From Streptomyces buecherae (GTDB lineage: Bacteria; Actinomycetota; Actinomycetes; Streptomycetales; Streptomycetaceae), in assembly GCF_014295035.1 (NCBI RefSeq), contig NZ_CP060404.1:7790501-7854500 (forward strand): 64,000 bases of DNA, written 5' to 3'. Below are positions 1 to 7,880 of the stretch, piece by piece. Positions within the stretch are counted from its first letter, which is position 1; every line of letters starts with the position of its first letter. The notes below the pieces were generated by a model. It searched no databases, was not told the DNA's origin, and saw only the letters and a list, made by a program, of their open reading frames with translations. Made by a program: the position numbers and the translations under genes.

Positions 1-1
1 C

Positions 2-358
2 GCCCAGTACGTGTCCTGGATCCACGACCACGACTTCGTCCGCGCGGTCGAGTTCCTGGTCGACCGGGACGACTTCAGCGGTCCGGTGAACCTCGCCGCC
101 CCCGCCCCGTTGCCGCAGCGCGCGTTCATGCGTGCGCTGCGCACCGCCTGGGGCGTCCCGGTGGGGCTGCCGGCGACCAGGTGGATGGCCGAACTCGGCG
201 CGTTCGCGCTGCGCTCGGACACCGAGCTGCTGTTGAAGAGTCGCCGCGTCGTCCCGGGCCGGCTCCTCGAAGCGGGCTTCACCTTCGACCACGCCCGGTG
301 GCCACAGGCCGCCGACGACCTCGTACGGCGCGCACGCGGCGGACGACGCTCCCGGTGA
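2..358 (+). CDS. TIGR01777-type NAD(P)-dependent epimerase, C-terminal fragment
   Basis: The window opens inside this gene, so only the last 118 codons are present, in frame from base 2 to the TGA at 356-358. The fragment begins with the SWIHDHDFVRAVEFL stretch and continues through GPVNLAAP, both typical of the TIGR01777 (YfcH-like) short-chain sugar-nucleotide epimerase family. It ends in the DUF1731-like tail with the L-x-S-x-R-V-x-P-x-x-L motif. The Rossmann fold and catalytic residues would lie upstream of the window. The family is recognised from sequence; its substrate is generally unknown. No functional link to the downstream genes is evident. Confidence 0.8.
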   Translation, partial: AQYVSWIHDHDFVRAVEFLVDRDDFSGPVNLAAPAPLPQRAFMRALRTAWGVPVGLPATRWMAELGAFALRSDTELLLKSRRVVPGRLLEAGFTFDHARWPQAADDLVRRARGGRRSR

Positions 359-410
359 GCGCTCCGGCCCCCGCCACGCCCGCGCCGGCCGCACGGCTGC
401 CACCGCCCAT

Positions 411-429
411 ACGGGGCTCGCGACCCCGT
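411..429. promoter_or_regulatory. Short inverted repeat in the epimerase-methyltransferase gap
   Basis: ACGGGG and CCCCGT arms of 6 bp flank a 7-bp centre, about 24 bp before the methyltransferase start. It could be an operator or a weak terminator for the epimerase gene. Short GC palindromes are common by chance in this composition, so the call is weak. Confidence 0.25.
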
Positions 430-452
430 GACCCTCGCCTACGCTTTCTCGC

Positions 453-1058
453 ATGAGCCGTTGGGAAGAACTCACTGGTGGGACGTCCGGAGAAGGCTAT
501 GCCGCCCGGTTCGCGGCCCTGGCCGAGAGCGGGAAGGACATGCACGGGGAGGCGCGGTTCTGCGCCACGCTGGTCCCTCCCGGGGCGCGGGTGCTGGATG
601 CCGGGTGTGGCACCGGGCGCGTCATGATCCGACTGGCGGAGCTGGGATACGACTGTGTCGGCGTCGACCTCGACGCGTCCATGCTGGCGGTGGCCCGCCG
701 CCAGGCGCCGGAACTGCCGTGGTTCCAGGCCGACCTGGCGAGTCTCGACCTTGCCGAGCTGGGCGTGGCCGCGGGCTTTGACCTGGTGGTCGCCGCCGGC
801 AACATCTTCCCGCTGCTCGCCTCGGGCACCGAGGCCACGGTGGTCAGCCGACTGGCCGCGATGCTGCGCCCGGGCGGATTCCTGGTCGCGGGGTTCGGCC
901 TGGACGAGGCCCACCTGCCGGTGCCGCCCAGCATCACCCTGGCCGAGTACGACGCCTACTGCGCCACGGCGGGCCTCACCCTCGTCGACCGCTTCGCGAC
1001 GTGGGACGCCCACCCGTACGACGACGGCGGCTACGCCGTGAGCGTCCACCGAGGCTGA
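453..1058 (+). CDS. Class I SAM-dependent methyltransferase
   Basis: A complete 201-residue protein with a Rossmann-type SAM-binding core. Motif I is VLDAGCGTGRV (about residues 47-57), the acidic end of strand 2 is VGVDLD (about 68-73), and post-motif III is LRPGGFLVAGFG (about 131-142). It resembles the Methyltransf_25/11 families. The acceptor substrate cannot be told from sequence. No clear Shine-Dalgarno sequence is visible before the ATG, so weak or leaderless translation is possible. It follows the epimerase fragment by 94 bp on the same strand and shows no obvious functional tie to its neighbours. Confidence 0.85.
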   Translation: MSRWEELTGGTSGEGYAARFAALAESGKDMHGEARFCATLVPPGARVLDAGCGTGRVMIRLAELGYDCVGVDLDASMLAVARRQAPELPWFQADLASLDLAELGVAAGFDLVVAAGNIFPLLASGTEATVVSRLAAMLRPGGFLVAGFGLDEAHLPVPPSITLAEYDAYCATAGLTLVDRFATWDAHPYDDGGYAVSVHRG

Positions 1059-1211
1059 TACGCCGGAGCGCCCCGCGAGGCGGTGGTGCCCGTCTCGACG
1101 CTCCGCAGCGGACAGCCCCCGGCACGCGGGCCCAGACCCACGGAGATCATGGCCAGCCAGGAGACCCGCTGCGGGGGAGGGGGCCGTGCGGGCGCGTCAC
1201 CCTCGGGTGGC

Positions 1212-1684
1212 TCACCCGGTGCGGCCCCACAGGCCGTACATGCACGCCTCGCTCGCGTCGGCCTCGACCGCCCCGTCGGGGCGCCACTGGTTGGTGGCCA
1301 CGATGCCCGGGGGCAGCACGGTGACGCCCGCGTGGTCCATCAGGGCGCGGAGCTCGTGCTCGCCGCGCATGTGGGAGGGGATGCCGAAGCTTTCGTAGAC
1401 CTCCTGCATCCGTCGCACCTTGGGACGGTCGAAGTCGTACGTGCCGTGGGAGAGGACGAGGATGCTGCCGGGGGCGAGCGCGCCCGTGTACCTCTTCAGC
1501 ATGTTGGGGACGTCGACGCTGGTGATGTAGGGGATGACCGCGCCCAGGAGCACGGCCGCGGGGCGGGTGAGGTCGATGGTCTCGCGCACGGCGAGGGAGC
1601 GCAGGACGGTGTCGGGGTCGCCGATGTCGGCCACGAGGTAGGACACCGTGCCCTCGCTGCCGGTGGGGCCTTGCTCCGCCAGGG
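1212..1684 (-). pseudogene. 5'-truncated S-adenosyl methyltransferase (DUF574/Methyltransf_19 family)
   Basis: The reading frame from about 1684 down to 1212 encodes the C-terminal half of a DUF574/PF04672 protein. Recognisable pieces are SYLVADIGDPDTVL, AVLLGAVIPYI, GSILVLSHGT, and the C-terminal GIVATNQWRPDG. Family members are usually about 260-280 residues, so roughly the first 110-130 residues, including part of the SAM-binding site, are missing. Reading upstream, the homology stops at about 1685 with an in-frame TGA, right where the sequence turns abruptly AT-rich. The GTG at 1646 is an internal valine, not a true start. Either the gene is genuinely broken or the upstream sequence is wrong; I favour the latter because of the odd adjacent sequence. 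Confidence 0.7.
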
Positions 1685-1704
1685 TTCATTCGGCGGGATG
1701 GTCG

Positions 1705-2300
1705 CACTTAATATCATATCCTTTTACCTTTTTCTATTTTCATATTTAATTCTTTAATTTTTTCTTTCTTTACTTCAATTAATTCTATGAATTTTTCTTA
1801 ATATTTTCTTCTCTTAATATTATATTAATTTTCTTATTTCATAATTAAAATAAAAAAACAACTAACACTTTAATTCAAGAACAAAAAACAACCAAAAACC
1901 CCACCACCAATAAAAAACCAAACTAACCCAAACAAAACCCCATACCCAATAATAATACAAAAAAATTAAAATATTTATTTATATTAATTTTCTCTATATT
2001 TCCCACCCCTTCCCTTTCTCACTTTCCATCTTACATCCTCCCCCCGCCCCCTTATTATTTCTCCTTCTATTCCCTCCCCCTTCATTATCCCTCACCTCCC
2101 TCACCCTTCACCCCCCCGCCCCCCCCGCCCCCCCCAACCCCACCTTTTTACCGATCGACCGTATCATCTCTACACTACCCCGCTCCATTTTACTACGCTC
2201 CGCCGTCCCCCCCCCCCCCCCCCCCCCCCCGAGTGCCCTACCCGCTCCCCAGTGCGCCCTCTGGCCCCTGCCCGCCCCCCCCGACCGCGCACTCAGTGCG
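1705..2300. other. Low-complexity, nearly G-free tract without genes
   Basis: From 1705 to 2100 the + strand has only three G bases in 396 nt (at 1789, 1879 and 2046), inside a roughly 70 percent GC genome. Composition drifts from T/A-rich (1705-1860) through A/C-rich (1861-1980) and C/T-rich (1981-2100) to C-rich (2101-2300), then returns to normal. No convincing ORF, RNA gene, or repeat unit is present. It abuts the broken methyltransferase gene. The smooth drift and loss of one base suggest a faulty consensus or gap fill; a genuine strand-asymmetric insert is the alternative. Confidence 0.8.
2207..2230 (+). repeat. Poly-C homopolymer of 24 bases
   Basis: Twenty-four consecutive C bases, poly-G on the other strand, within the C-rich end of the low-complexity tract. 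Several shorter C runs lie at 2111-2135. Runs of this length are rare in real Streptomyces DNA and are a typical sign of sequencing or consensus trouble. Confidence 0.9.
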
Positions 2301-2432
2301 CTGCGCTGTCGCCGACGGGCCGGTGCCGATCCCCCCCACGGCTGGATGTGGGTGACGGGCAGTCACCGGCCCGTGGCATGTCGGCCGAGGTCAGGCGGCA
2401 CACGGGCCCTTGCTTTCACTCCGCGTAGCTAG

Positions 2433-2451
2433 TTAGGTTAGCCTTGCCTAC
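2433..2451 (+). promoter_or_regulatory. Iron box (DmdR/IdeR-type operator)
   Basis: The 19-mer TTAGGTTAGCCTTGCCTAC matches 16 of 19 positions of the actinobacterial iron box TTAGGTTAGSCTAACCTAA. It is the only such site I see and lies upstream of the siderophore uptake genes that begin at about 2,691-2,813. Binding of the iron-loaded repressor here would switch the operon off when iron is plentiful. The 240-360 bp leader between box and genes (2452-2690) shows no convincing gene. Confidence 0.8.
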
Positions 2452-2690
2452 GCAAAGAGGGGGTTGTGTCGGTCCGAGCCACGGGGTTGGTGGGTTGGGT
2501 CGTCCGATCGATCGGGTGGATGGAGGGGCGTGGTGGCGCGGTCGTTGACGGCGTTGACCGGGCCACGGCCGGCACCCGGCCAGGCATGCGAGCGTGGCGC
2601 TCCGCGTCGTGGCCTCGCCGCCCCCACCGCCCCTCCTCCACCGGCGCGCTGACCGCGCGGTCGGCGCCGTACTCCCGCAGGAGCCATCCG

Positions 2691-2816
2691 ATGAACCAGA
2701 CTCAGTCGCCCGGCCGACCGCGCGCCGATGTCGCGCACCAACTCCCCGGGGCGACACACCCAACGACCCACCGCACCCCGCCCCGGGCGGCGCTCCCGAC
2801 GGGTGGGAAGGCATGA
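2691..2816 (+). CDS. Small ORF (41 aa) coupled to the siderophore-interacting protein gene
   Basis: An ATG at 2691 has a good ribosome-binding site (AGGAG, 2679-2683, 7-nt spacer). The 41-codon frame ends in a TGA that overlaps the next gene's start as ATGA (2813-2816). The predicted peptide is proline-, arginine-, and threonine-rich with no membrane segment, cysteine, or recognisable domain. The position after the iron box and the stop-start overlap suggest a leader that couples translation of the downstream gene. It may equally be a chance frame in GC-rich DNA. I do not recognise the peptide. Confidence 0.35.
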   Translation: MNQTQSPGRPRADVAHQLPGATHPTTHRTPPRAALPTGGKA

Positions 2817-3661
2817 CGACGCCGGATCACCGGGACCGGCACCTGGCGCGGATCGCGGAGGTCCGGGCGGGTCGCCACGCCGAGAAGGTCGGTTACCCGA
2901 TCCGCATCCGCCGGGTCGAGGTCGTGCGCACCGCCATGGTGGGCTCCGGGTTGCTGCGGATGACCCTGGGCGGGGCTGGCACCGAGGGGTTCGAGGCGCA
3001 CGCGCCGGACGAGCACGTGAAGTTGCTCTTCCCGGAGCCGGACGGTTCGCTGCGGCTGCCCGAGCAGGACGGGGCGGTGCTGCGCTGGCCGCGGCCGTCG
3101 CCCACCTCGCGCGAGTACACCGTACGCCGCTACGACCCCGAGGCGGCCGAGATCGACATCGACATCGTCCCGCACGCCGGCGGCCTCGCGGCGGACTGGG
3201 CGGGCACCGTCCAGCCGGGCGCCGTCGTGCACGTCGCGGGCCCGCCCGGCGGGCTGATCGTCCCCGCCACCTACGACCGCTACCTGCTGGCGGGCGACAT
3301 CACCGCGCTGCCCGCGATCGCCCGCTGGCTGGAGGAACTGCCCAGCGCCGCCAAGGGTTGGGCGTTCGTCGAGGTCGCCGACGCCAGCCAGGAGATCGAC
3401 CTCTCGGCGCCGGAGGGTGTCGAGGTGCGCTGGCTGCACCGCGGTGAGCGCCCGCCGGGCACCGGCGACGCCCTGGCGCGGGCCGTGACCTCGGTGACCG
3501 TGCCCGAGGACGAGCGGGTGTTCGTCTGGGCCGCGGGCGAGGCCGGGCAGCTCAAACCGCTGCGCCGGTGGGTCCGCGACGAGCTGCGGCTGGACCGGGC
3601 CGACCACGACATCACCGGCTACTGGAAGCGCGGCGTCGCCGACTTCGACGACGACCACTGA
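2813..3661 (+). CDS. Siderophore-interacting protein (FAD-dependent ferric-siderophore reductase)
   Basis: A 282-residue protein of the SIP family (ViuB/YqjH-like), which reduces ferric siderophore in the cytoplasm to release iron. The N-terminal FAD-binding barrel carries the flavin motif SREYTVRRYDP (about residues 101-111). The C-terminal NAD(P)H-binding SIP domain starts near YLLAGDITALPAI (about 158-170) and includes VFVWAAGEAGQLKPLRRW and the terminal ITGYWKRG motif. I chose the ATG at 2813 because conserved sequence begins soon after it, GGGAAGG precedes it closely, and the longer upstream frame looks non-coding. It is the first substantial gene of an iron-box-controlled uptake operon. 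Confidence 0.92.
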   Translation: MTTPDHRDRHLARIAEVRAGRHAEKVGYPIRIRRVEVVRTAMVGSGLLRMTLGGAGTEGFEAHAPDEHVKLLFPEPDGSLRLPEQDGAVLRWPRPSPTSREYTVRRYDPEAAEIDIDIVPHAGGLAADWAGTVQPGAVVHVAGPPGGLIVPATYDRYLLAGDITALPAIARWLEELPSAAKGWAFVEVADASQEIDLSAPEGVEVRWLHRGERPPGTGDALARAVTSVTVPEDERVFVWAAGEAGQLKPLRRWVRDELRLDRADHDITGYWKRGVADFDDDH

Positions 3662-3717
3662 CCCGTCGGCCAGACAGGCGACCAACCAGCCATCCGGTCA
3701 GCCATCCGGCCAGCGAG

Positions 3718-3755
3718 TCAACCAGCCAGCCAGCCAGCCAACCAATCAATCAACC
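3718..3755 (+). repeat. Imperfect CCAG/CCAA/TCAA tetranucleotide tract
   Basis: The gap between the reductase gene and the binding-protein gene holds about nine imperfect 4-bp units of CCAG, CCAA, and TCAA type, preceded by scattered related units from about 3,690. A tract with a 4-bp period outside a gene would change only spacing, perhaps RNA stability or coupling. No terminator hairpin was found with it. Confidence 0.8.
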
Positions 3756-3872
3756 TGCCGACCGGTCGGGGCACAGGCGGCGACGCCGCCCGCCGGCCTG
3801 CCGGAAAGGCCGCTGACCGACGTGGTCAAGGCGAGTCCGACCCGATCCACCCCGAGAACAAGGAGCGACACG

Positions 3873-4868
3873 ATGTCCCTACGCAGAACCCCGGGCCTGG
3901 TCGGTGCCGTGGCACTGGCCCTGGCCCTGACCGGGTGTGGATCGTCGGACGGCGCGTCGGACGACGCCGGCAAGGGCCGGACCCGGGTGTTCACCGCCGA
4001 CAACGGCAAGATCACCATTCCGGAGAAGCCGAAGCGCGTGGTGGCCACCGGCTACGCCGTGCCCGCCCTGATCGAGGCCGAGGCACCGCTGGTGGGTATC
4101 TCGTCCTGGAAGCGCGGCGAGCCGATGATGAGCCAGCGGGACCTGGCCACGTACAAGAAGCTGCCCAAGGTGGCCGGTGAGTTGGCGACGGAGACCAACT
4201 ACGAGGCCATCGCCGAGGCCGAGCCCGATCTGATCGTCATCGGCGTGCCGGCCCCCGTCCTCGGCGACATCGACGTCAAGCGGCTGGAGTCCATCGCCCC
4301 GGTGCTGGCGATCGGCCCGACCGTGCCCAACATGTGGCGCAAGCAGTCCCACCAGCAGGCCGACGCCGCCGGCGCGCTCACCAAGTTCGACGCGGTCAAG
4401 AAGGCGTACGAGGACAAGGCCGCCGCGCTCACCGCGAAGTACAAGGCGGTGCTGCCCCAGCTCAAGGCGGGCCACGTCGGCTCGTACGGCGAGGCCGCGA
4501 AGGGCACCTTCCAGCGCGAGTTCGGCGGCTCCTGGGGCACCAACATCGCCGAGGACGTCGGCGTCTCGTACTACGGACAGGTCAAGAAGAAGGGCCCCGG
4601 CTCGCAGGCGGTCAGCGAGTACCCGTCCCTCGAAGAACTGCCGACCTCGCTCCGCGACGCCGACATCATCACCTACTCGGTCAAGGCCGACGGAAGCGTG
4701 CCCGAGTCGGTGAAGTACGTCATGGACTCCAAGCTGTGGAAGAACCTGCCCGCCGTCAAGGCGGGAAAGACCTTCCCCCTCCGCTACACCGAGGCCGCCA
4801 CCTACGGGCAGGCCGTGCGGACGCTGGACGCGATCGACACGTCGCTCGCGCCGTTGCTGAACCGGTGA
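3873..4868 (+). CDS. Iron-siderophore ABC transporter substrate-binding lipoprotein
   Basis: A 331-residue FepB/FhuD-type periplasmic-binding protein (class III fold). It has a lipoprotein signal: hydrophobic LVGAVALALALTGC with the lipobox LTGC and the anchor cysteine at about residue 22. Next is a Ser/Gly/Asp-rich tether, then the binding domain with KRVVATGY, the NYEAIAEAEPDLIVIG stretch, and a C-terminal RTLDAI helix. The ATG at 3873 is chosen over the upstream GTG at 3822 because AGGAG sits 7 nt before it and the signal peptide begins there. It should capture ferric siderophore outside the membrane and deliver it to the two permeases that follow by a 4-bp overlap. Confidence 0.93.
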   Translation: MSLRRTPGLVGAVALALALTGCGSSDGASDDAGKGRTRVFTADNGKITIPEKPKRVVATGYAVPALIEAEAPLVGISSWKRGEPMMSQRDLATYKKLPKVAGELATETNYEAIAEAEPDLIVIGVPAPVLGDIDVKRLESIAPVLAIGPTVPNMWRKQSHQQADAAGALTKFDAVKKAYEDKAAALTAKYKAVLPQLKAGHVGSYGEAAKGTFQREFGGSWGTNIAEDVGVSYYGQVKKKGPGSQAVSEYPSLEELPTSLRDADIITYSVKADGSVPESVKYVMDSKLWKNLPAVKAGKTFPLRYTEAATYGQAVRTLDAIDTSLAPLLNR

Positions 4869-5896
4869 CCGTCGCCGGCCCGACGTCCGATGAGGCGGTG
4901 GGGGGCAAGCGGGTGCGCGCCGCGCCGCAGGTCGGCCTGTTCGTCGGCGGGCTGGTGCTGCTGGCGGTCGTCGCCGTCGTCAGCGTCGGTGTCGGCGCCC
5001 GCTCCGTCCCACCCGCCGAGGCCGTGCGCGCCCTGTTCGACTACCAGGGCACGGACGACCACGTGATCGTGCGGGACGTCCGAGCCCCGCGCGCACTGCT
5101 CGCCATCGCCGTGGGCGCCGCCCTGGCGGTGGCGGGCGCGCTGATCCAGACGACCGTCCGCAACCCGCTGGCCGAGCCCGGCATCCTCGGCGTCACCGCC
5201 GGCGCGGGTTTCGCCATCACCCTCGGCTCCGGCCTCGGCCTCGCGGCCGGTCAGGCGGGCCAGTTGGGCTGGGCGGTCACGGGCTCGGTGGTCGCCGCCC
5301 TCCTGGTCGCCGCGGTCGGGCGGGGCTCGCCACTGCGCCTGGTGCTCACCGGTGTGGCGCTGACCGCCGTGCTCAACGGCGTCGGCCTCGGCCTGCGGCT
5401 GACCCTCCCGGACGTCTTCGACACGTACCGCTTCTGGTCGGTCGGCTCCCTCGCCGCCCGCGAACAGGCCCCGCTGGCCGTGCCGTTGACCGCGATCGGC
5501 CTGTGCCTGCTGGGCGCGCTGCTGCTGAGCCGATCGCTCAACGCCCTGGCCCTCGGCGAGAACGTCGCGCGGGCCCTGGGCGCGAGCGTGGCCCGGGTGC
5601 GCGGCCTGGCGCTATTGCTGATCACCGTGCTCAGCGGGGCCGCGACGGCGATCGCCGGCCCGATCCTCTTCGTCGGGCTCATCGTGCCGCACCTGGTGCG
5701 CAAGCCCGCCGCGGGCTCGGTGCCCTGGCTCGTCCTGCACGCGATGGTCCTGGGCCCGATCCTGCTGCTCGTGGCCGACATCGGGTCGCGCGTGCTGCTG
5801 CCCACCGGCGAGGTGCCGGTGGCCGTCGTGACCGCCTTCCTCGGCGGCCCGATGCTCATCTGGGCCGTCCGACGGTACGGAGCGGAGTCGCTGTGA
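4865..5896 (+). CDS. FecCD-family iron-siderophore ABC transporter permease 1
   Basis: A 343-residue, strongly hydrophobic FecCD/BtuC-type permease with about 9-10 membrane segments. Family marks include RAPRALLAIAVGAALAVAG, the IQTTVRNPLAEPGILGVTAG motif (about residues 97-116), the ATPase-coupling region around GENVARALGASVARVRG, and GPILFVGLIVPHLVR near the C terminus. The GTG at 4865 overlaps the lipoprotein stop as GTGA, showing translational coupling. It would form a heterodimeric channel with the next gene product. Confidence 0.92.
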   Translation: MTVAGPTSDEAVGGKRVRAAPQVGLFVGGLVLLAVVAVVSVGVGARSVPPAEAVRALFDYQGTDDHVIVRDVRAPRALLAIAVGAALAVAGALIQTTVRNPLAEPGILGVTAGAGFAITLGSGLGLAAGQAGQLGWAVTGSVVAALLVAAVGRGSPLRLVLTGVALTAVLNGVGLGLRLTLPDVFDTYRFWSVGSLAAREQAPLAVPLTAIGLCLLGALLLSRSLNALALGENVARALGASVARVRGLALLLITVLSGAATAIAGPILFVGLIVPHLVRKPAAGSVPWLVLHAMVLGPILLLVADIGSRVLLPTGEVPVAVVTAFLGGPMLIWAVRRYGAESL

Positions 5897-6927
5897 GCAC
5901 GCTGAACGTACGAGGACTGACCGTGCGCGGCCGAACCGTACGAGGGCCGCGGGTCCAGCGCCGCACCGTGGTGCTCACCGCGGCGATGACCGCGCTGATG
6001 CTGGGCCTGGGCCTGCTCGGGCTGTGTTACGGCGCGTCCTGGTCCACCCCCGGCGAGGTGCTCGCCGTGTTGAGCGGGGCGGAGCGCTCCGTGGTGATCT
6101 CCGAGTGGCGGCTGCCGCGCGTGCTGGCCGGGTTGGTCTTCGGCGCCGCGCTCGGCGTGGCCGGGGCGATCTTCCAGAACCTCACCCGCAACCCCATGGG
6201 CAGCCCCGACGTGATCGGCCTCGACGCGGGCGCCTACACCGGCGCCCTGGTCGCCATCACCGCGCTGTCCGGCACCTCCGCGCAACTGGCCGTCGGCTCG
6301 GTGATCGGCGGGCTCGTCGTCGCGGCCGTGATCTACGCGCTCTCCTTCGACCAGGGCTTCTCCGGACTGCGCCTGGTGGTGATCGGCATCGCCCTGAACG
6401 CGATGATGACCGCGGTCAACTCCTGGATCGTGCTCCGCGCCGACCTTGAGGTGGCGATCGCCGCCGTGGGCTGGAGCGCGGGCTCCCTCAACGCCGTCGG
6501 CTGGGAGGACCTGAACATCCCCTTCACCGCCATCGCCCTCCTGCTGGCCCTGATGGCCACCCAGGCACACGCCATGCACCAGGCGGCGCTCGGCGACGCG
6601 GTCGCGACGACCACCGGCGTCGGCCTTGGCCGACTGCGCCTGCTGATGGTCCTCGTCGGCGTCGGCTGCACCGCCACGGTCACCGCCGTGGCCGGCCCGA
6701 TCGCCTTCATCGCGCTGGCCGCTCCGCAGATCGGCCGACGCCTCGCGGGCGCGGCCGGGGTGCCGCTGCTCCCGGCCGCGCTGACCGGGGCCGTCCTGCT
6801 GCTGGGCGCCGACCTGGTCGCCCAGATGCTGCTGGCGCCCGTCGCGCTGCCCGTCGGCGTGGTGAGCACCGCGATCGGCGGCTGTTACCTGATCTGGCTG
6901 CTGACCAAGGAGGTGAGGCGCGCGTGA
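5893..6927 (+). CDS. FecCD-family iron-siderophore ABC transporter permease 2
   Basis: A 344-residue partner permease of the FecCD family. Key stretches are WRLPRVLAGLVFGAALGVAG, IFQNLTRNPMGSPDVIGLDA, and the C-terminal GPIAFIALAAPQIGRRLAG. The N-terminal 25 or so residues are Arg-, Val-, and Thr-rich and precede the first membrane segment. It starts with a GTG that overlaps the previous stop (GTGA). Two dissimilar FecCD permeases in tandem are typical of actinobacterial ferric-siderophore importers. Confidence 0.92.
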   Translation: MSTLNVRGLTVRGRTVRGPRVQRRTVVLTAAMTALMLGLGLLGLCYGASWSTPGEVLAVLSGAERSVVISEWRLPRVLAGLVFGAALGVAGAIFQNLTRNPMGSPDVIGLDAGAYTGALVAITALSGTSAQLAVGSVIGGLVVAAVIYALSFDQGFSGLRLVVIGIALNAMMTAVNSWIVLRADLEVAIAAVGWSAGSLNAVGWEDLNIPFTAIALLLALMATQAHAMHQAALGDAVATTTGVGLGRLRLLMVLVGVGCTATVTAVAGPIAFIALAAPQIGRRLAGAAGVPLLPAALTGAVLLLGADLVAQMLLAPVALPVGVVSTAIGGCYLIWLLTKEVRRA

Positions 6928-7751
6928 GCGCACGCCTGACCGCGCGGGAGATCACCCTGCGCTACGGAGACCGCGTGGTGTCCACGCGGCTGAGCCTCGA
7001 CGTCCCCGACGGTGCCTTCACCGCCATCGTGGGCCCCAACGGCTGTGGGAAGTCCACCCTGTTGCGGGCGTTCGCGCGGCTGCTGCGCCCCGACGCCGGG
7101 CGCGTGGAACTCGACGGCCGTGAGGTCGGCGACTACCCGGCCAAGGCCCTGGCCCAGCGACTCGGCTTCCTGCCGCAGGACCCGCAGGCCCCCGAGGACA
7201 TCAGGGTCAGACAACTGGTGGGCCGGGGCCGGTTCCCGTACCAGTCGTTCCTCGCCCTGTGGTCGGCGCGGGACGAGCGGGCCGTCACCGACGCGATGGC
7301 CGCGGCGGGCGTCGCCGACCTGGGGGACCGGCCGGTGCGGGAGCTTTCGGGCGGCCAGCGGCAGCGGGTGTGGATGGCCATGGTGCTCGCCCAGGACACG
7401 CCCTACCTGCTGCTCGACGAACCGACGTCCTTCCTGGACATCACCCACCAGTACCAACTGCTCGGCCTGCTGGCCACGCTGCGCGACCAGGGCCGCACGG
7501 TCGTCGCCGTCCTGCACGACATCAACCAGGCGTGCCGGTTCGCCGACCACCTGGTCGCCATGAAGGACGGCCGGGTGGCCGCCGAGGGCGACCCCACCGA
7601 CATCGTGGACGCCGCGCTGATCGAGGACGTCTTCGAGCTGCCGAGCGTCATCGTCCCGGACCCGGTGACGAACACGCCGATGGTCGTCCCCACCCTGCGA
7701 GCGGACGCCTCCGCCCTGCGAGCAGACGTTCCCACCCAGCGAGGAGACTGA
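6924..7751 (+). CDS. Iron-siderophore ABC transporter ATP-binding protein
   Basis: A 275-residue FepC/FhuC-type ATPase. Walker A is GPNGCGKST (about residues 37-45), the Q-loop is FLPQDPQAPEDI, the ABC signature is LSGGQRQR (about 139-146), Walker B is YLLLDEPTSFLD (about 157-168), and the switch histidine is in VLHDINQA. The C terminus carries a short duplicated LRADAS/LRADVP element of no known role. The GTG start overlaps the permease stop (GTGA), completing the order binding protein, permease, permease, ATPase. Confidence 0.94.
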   Translation: MSARLTAREITLRYGDRVVSTRLSLDVPDGAFTAIVGPNGCGKSTLLRAFARLLRPDAGRVELDGREVGDYPAKALAQRLGFLPQDPQAPEDIRVRQLVGRGRFPYQSFLALWSARDERAVTDAMAAAGVADLGDRPVRELSGGQRQRVWMAMVLAQDTPYLLLDEPTSFLDITHQYQLLGLLATLRDQGRTVVAVLHDINQACRFADHLVAMKDGRVAAEGDPTDIVDAALIEDVFELPSVIVPDPVTNTPMVVPTLRADASALRADVPTQRGD

Positions 7752-7880
7752 GTTGAGCACCGTACGCGCACCCCGGGGCCGGTCGGCCGCGGGGCGGGGC
7801 CGAGCGCCGTGGCGCGCCGTACGCCGGGCGGGCGCCCCCTCGGCGCCGCGCTCGGCCACCGCGGGACGCCGGTGCGTGAG

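Noticed and set aside
1705..2300. Replication origin or telomere-like element
   Set aside because: AT-rich DNA is present, but there are no DnaA-box clusters, palindrome series, or partition genes, and the G-free character fits neither.
2594..2812. Upstream extension of the siderophore-interacting protein
   Set aside because: The extra 73 residues are Arg/Pro-rich and unlike the family N terminus; the ATG at 2813 has better signals.
2460..2812. Several overlapping ORFs of 60-130 codons on both strands in the iron-box leader
   Set aside because: Apart from the coupled frame at 2691, none has a ribosome-binding site or recognisable composition; all look like GC-rich chance frames.
3690..3760. 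Possible CRISPR-like or minisatellite array
   Set aside because: The tract is only an imperfect 4-bp repeat with no spacers and no cas genes nearby.
5251..6933. Minus-strand ORF of 560 codons over the permease genes
   Set aside because: The plus-strand frames encode two full FecCD permeases with coupled starts; the antisense product is Gln/Gly/His/Arg-rich noise.
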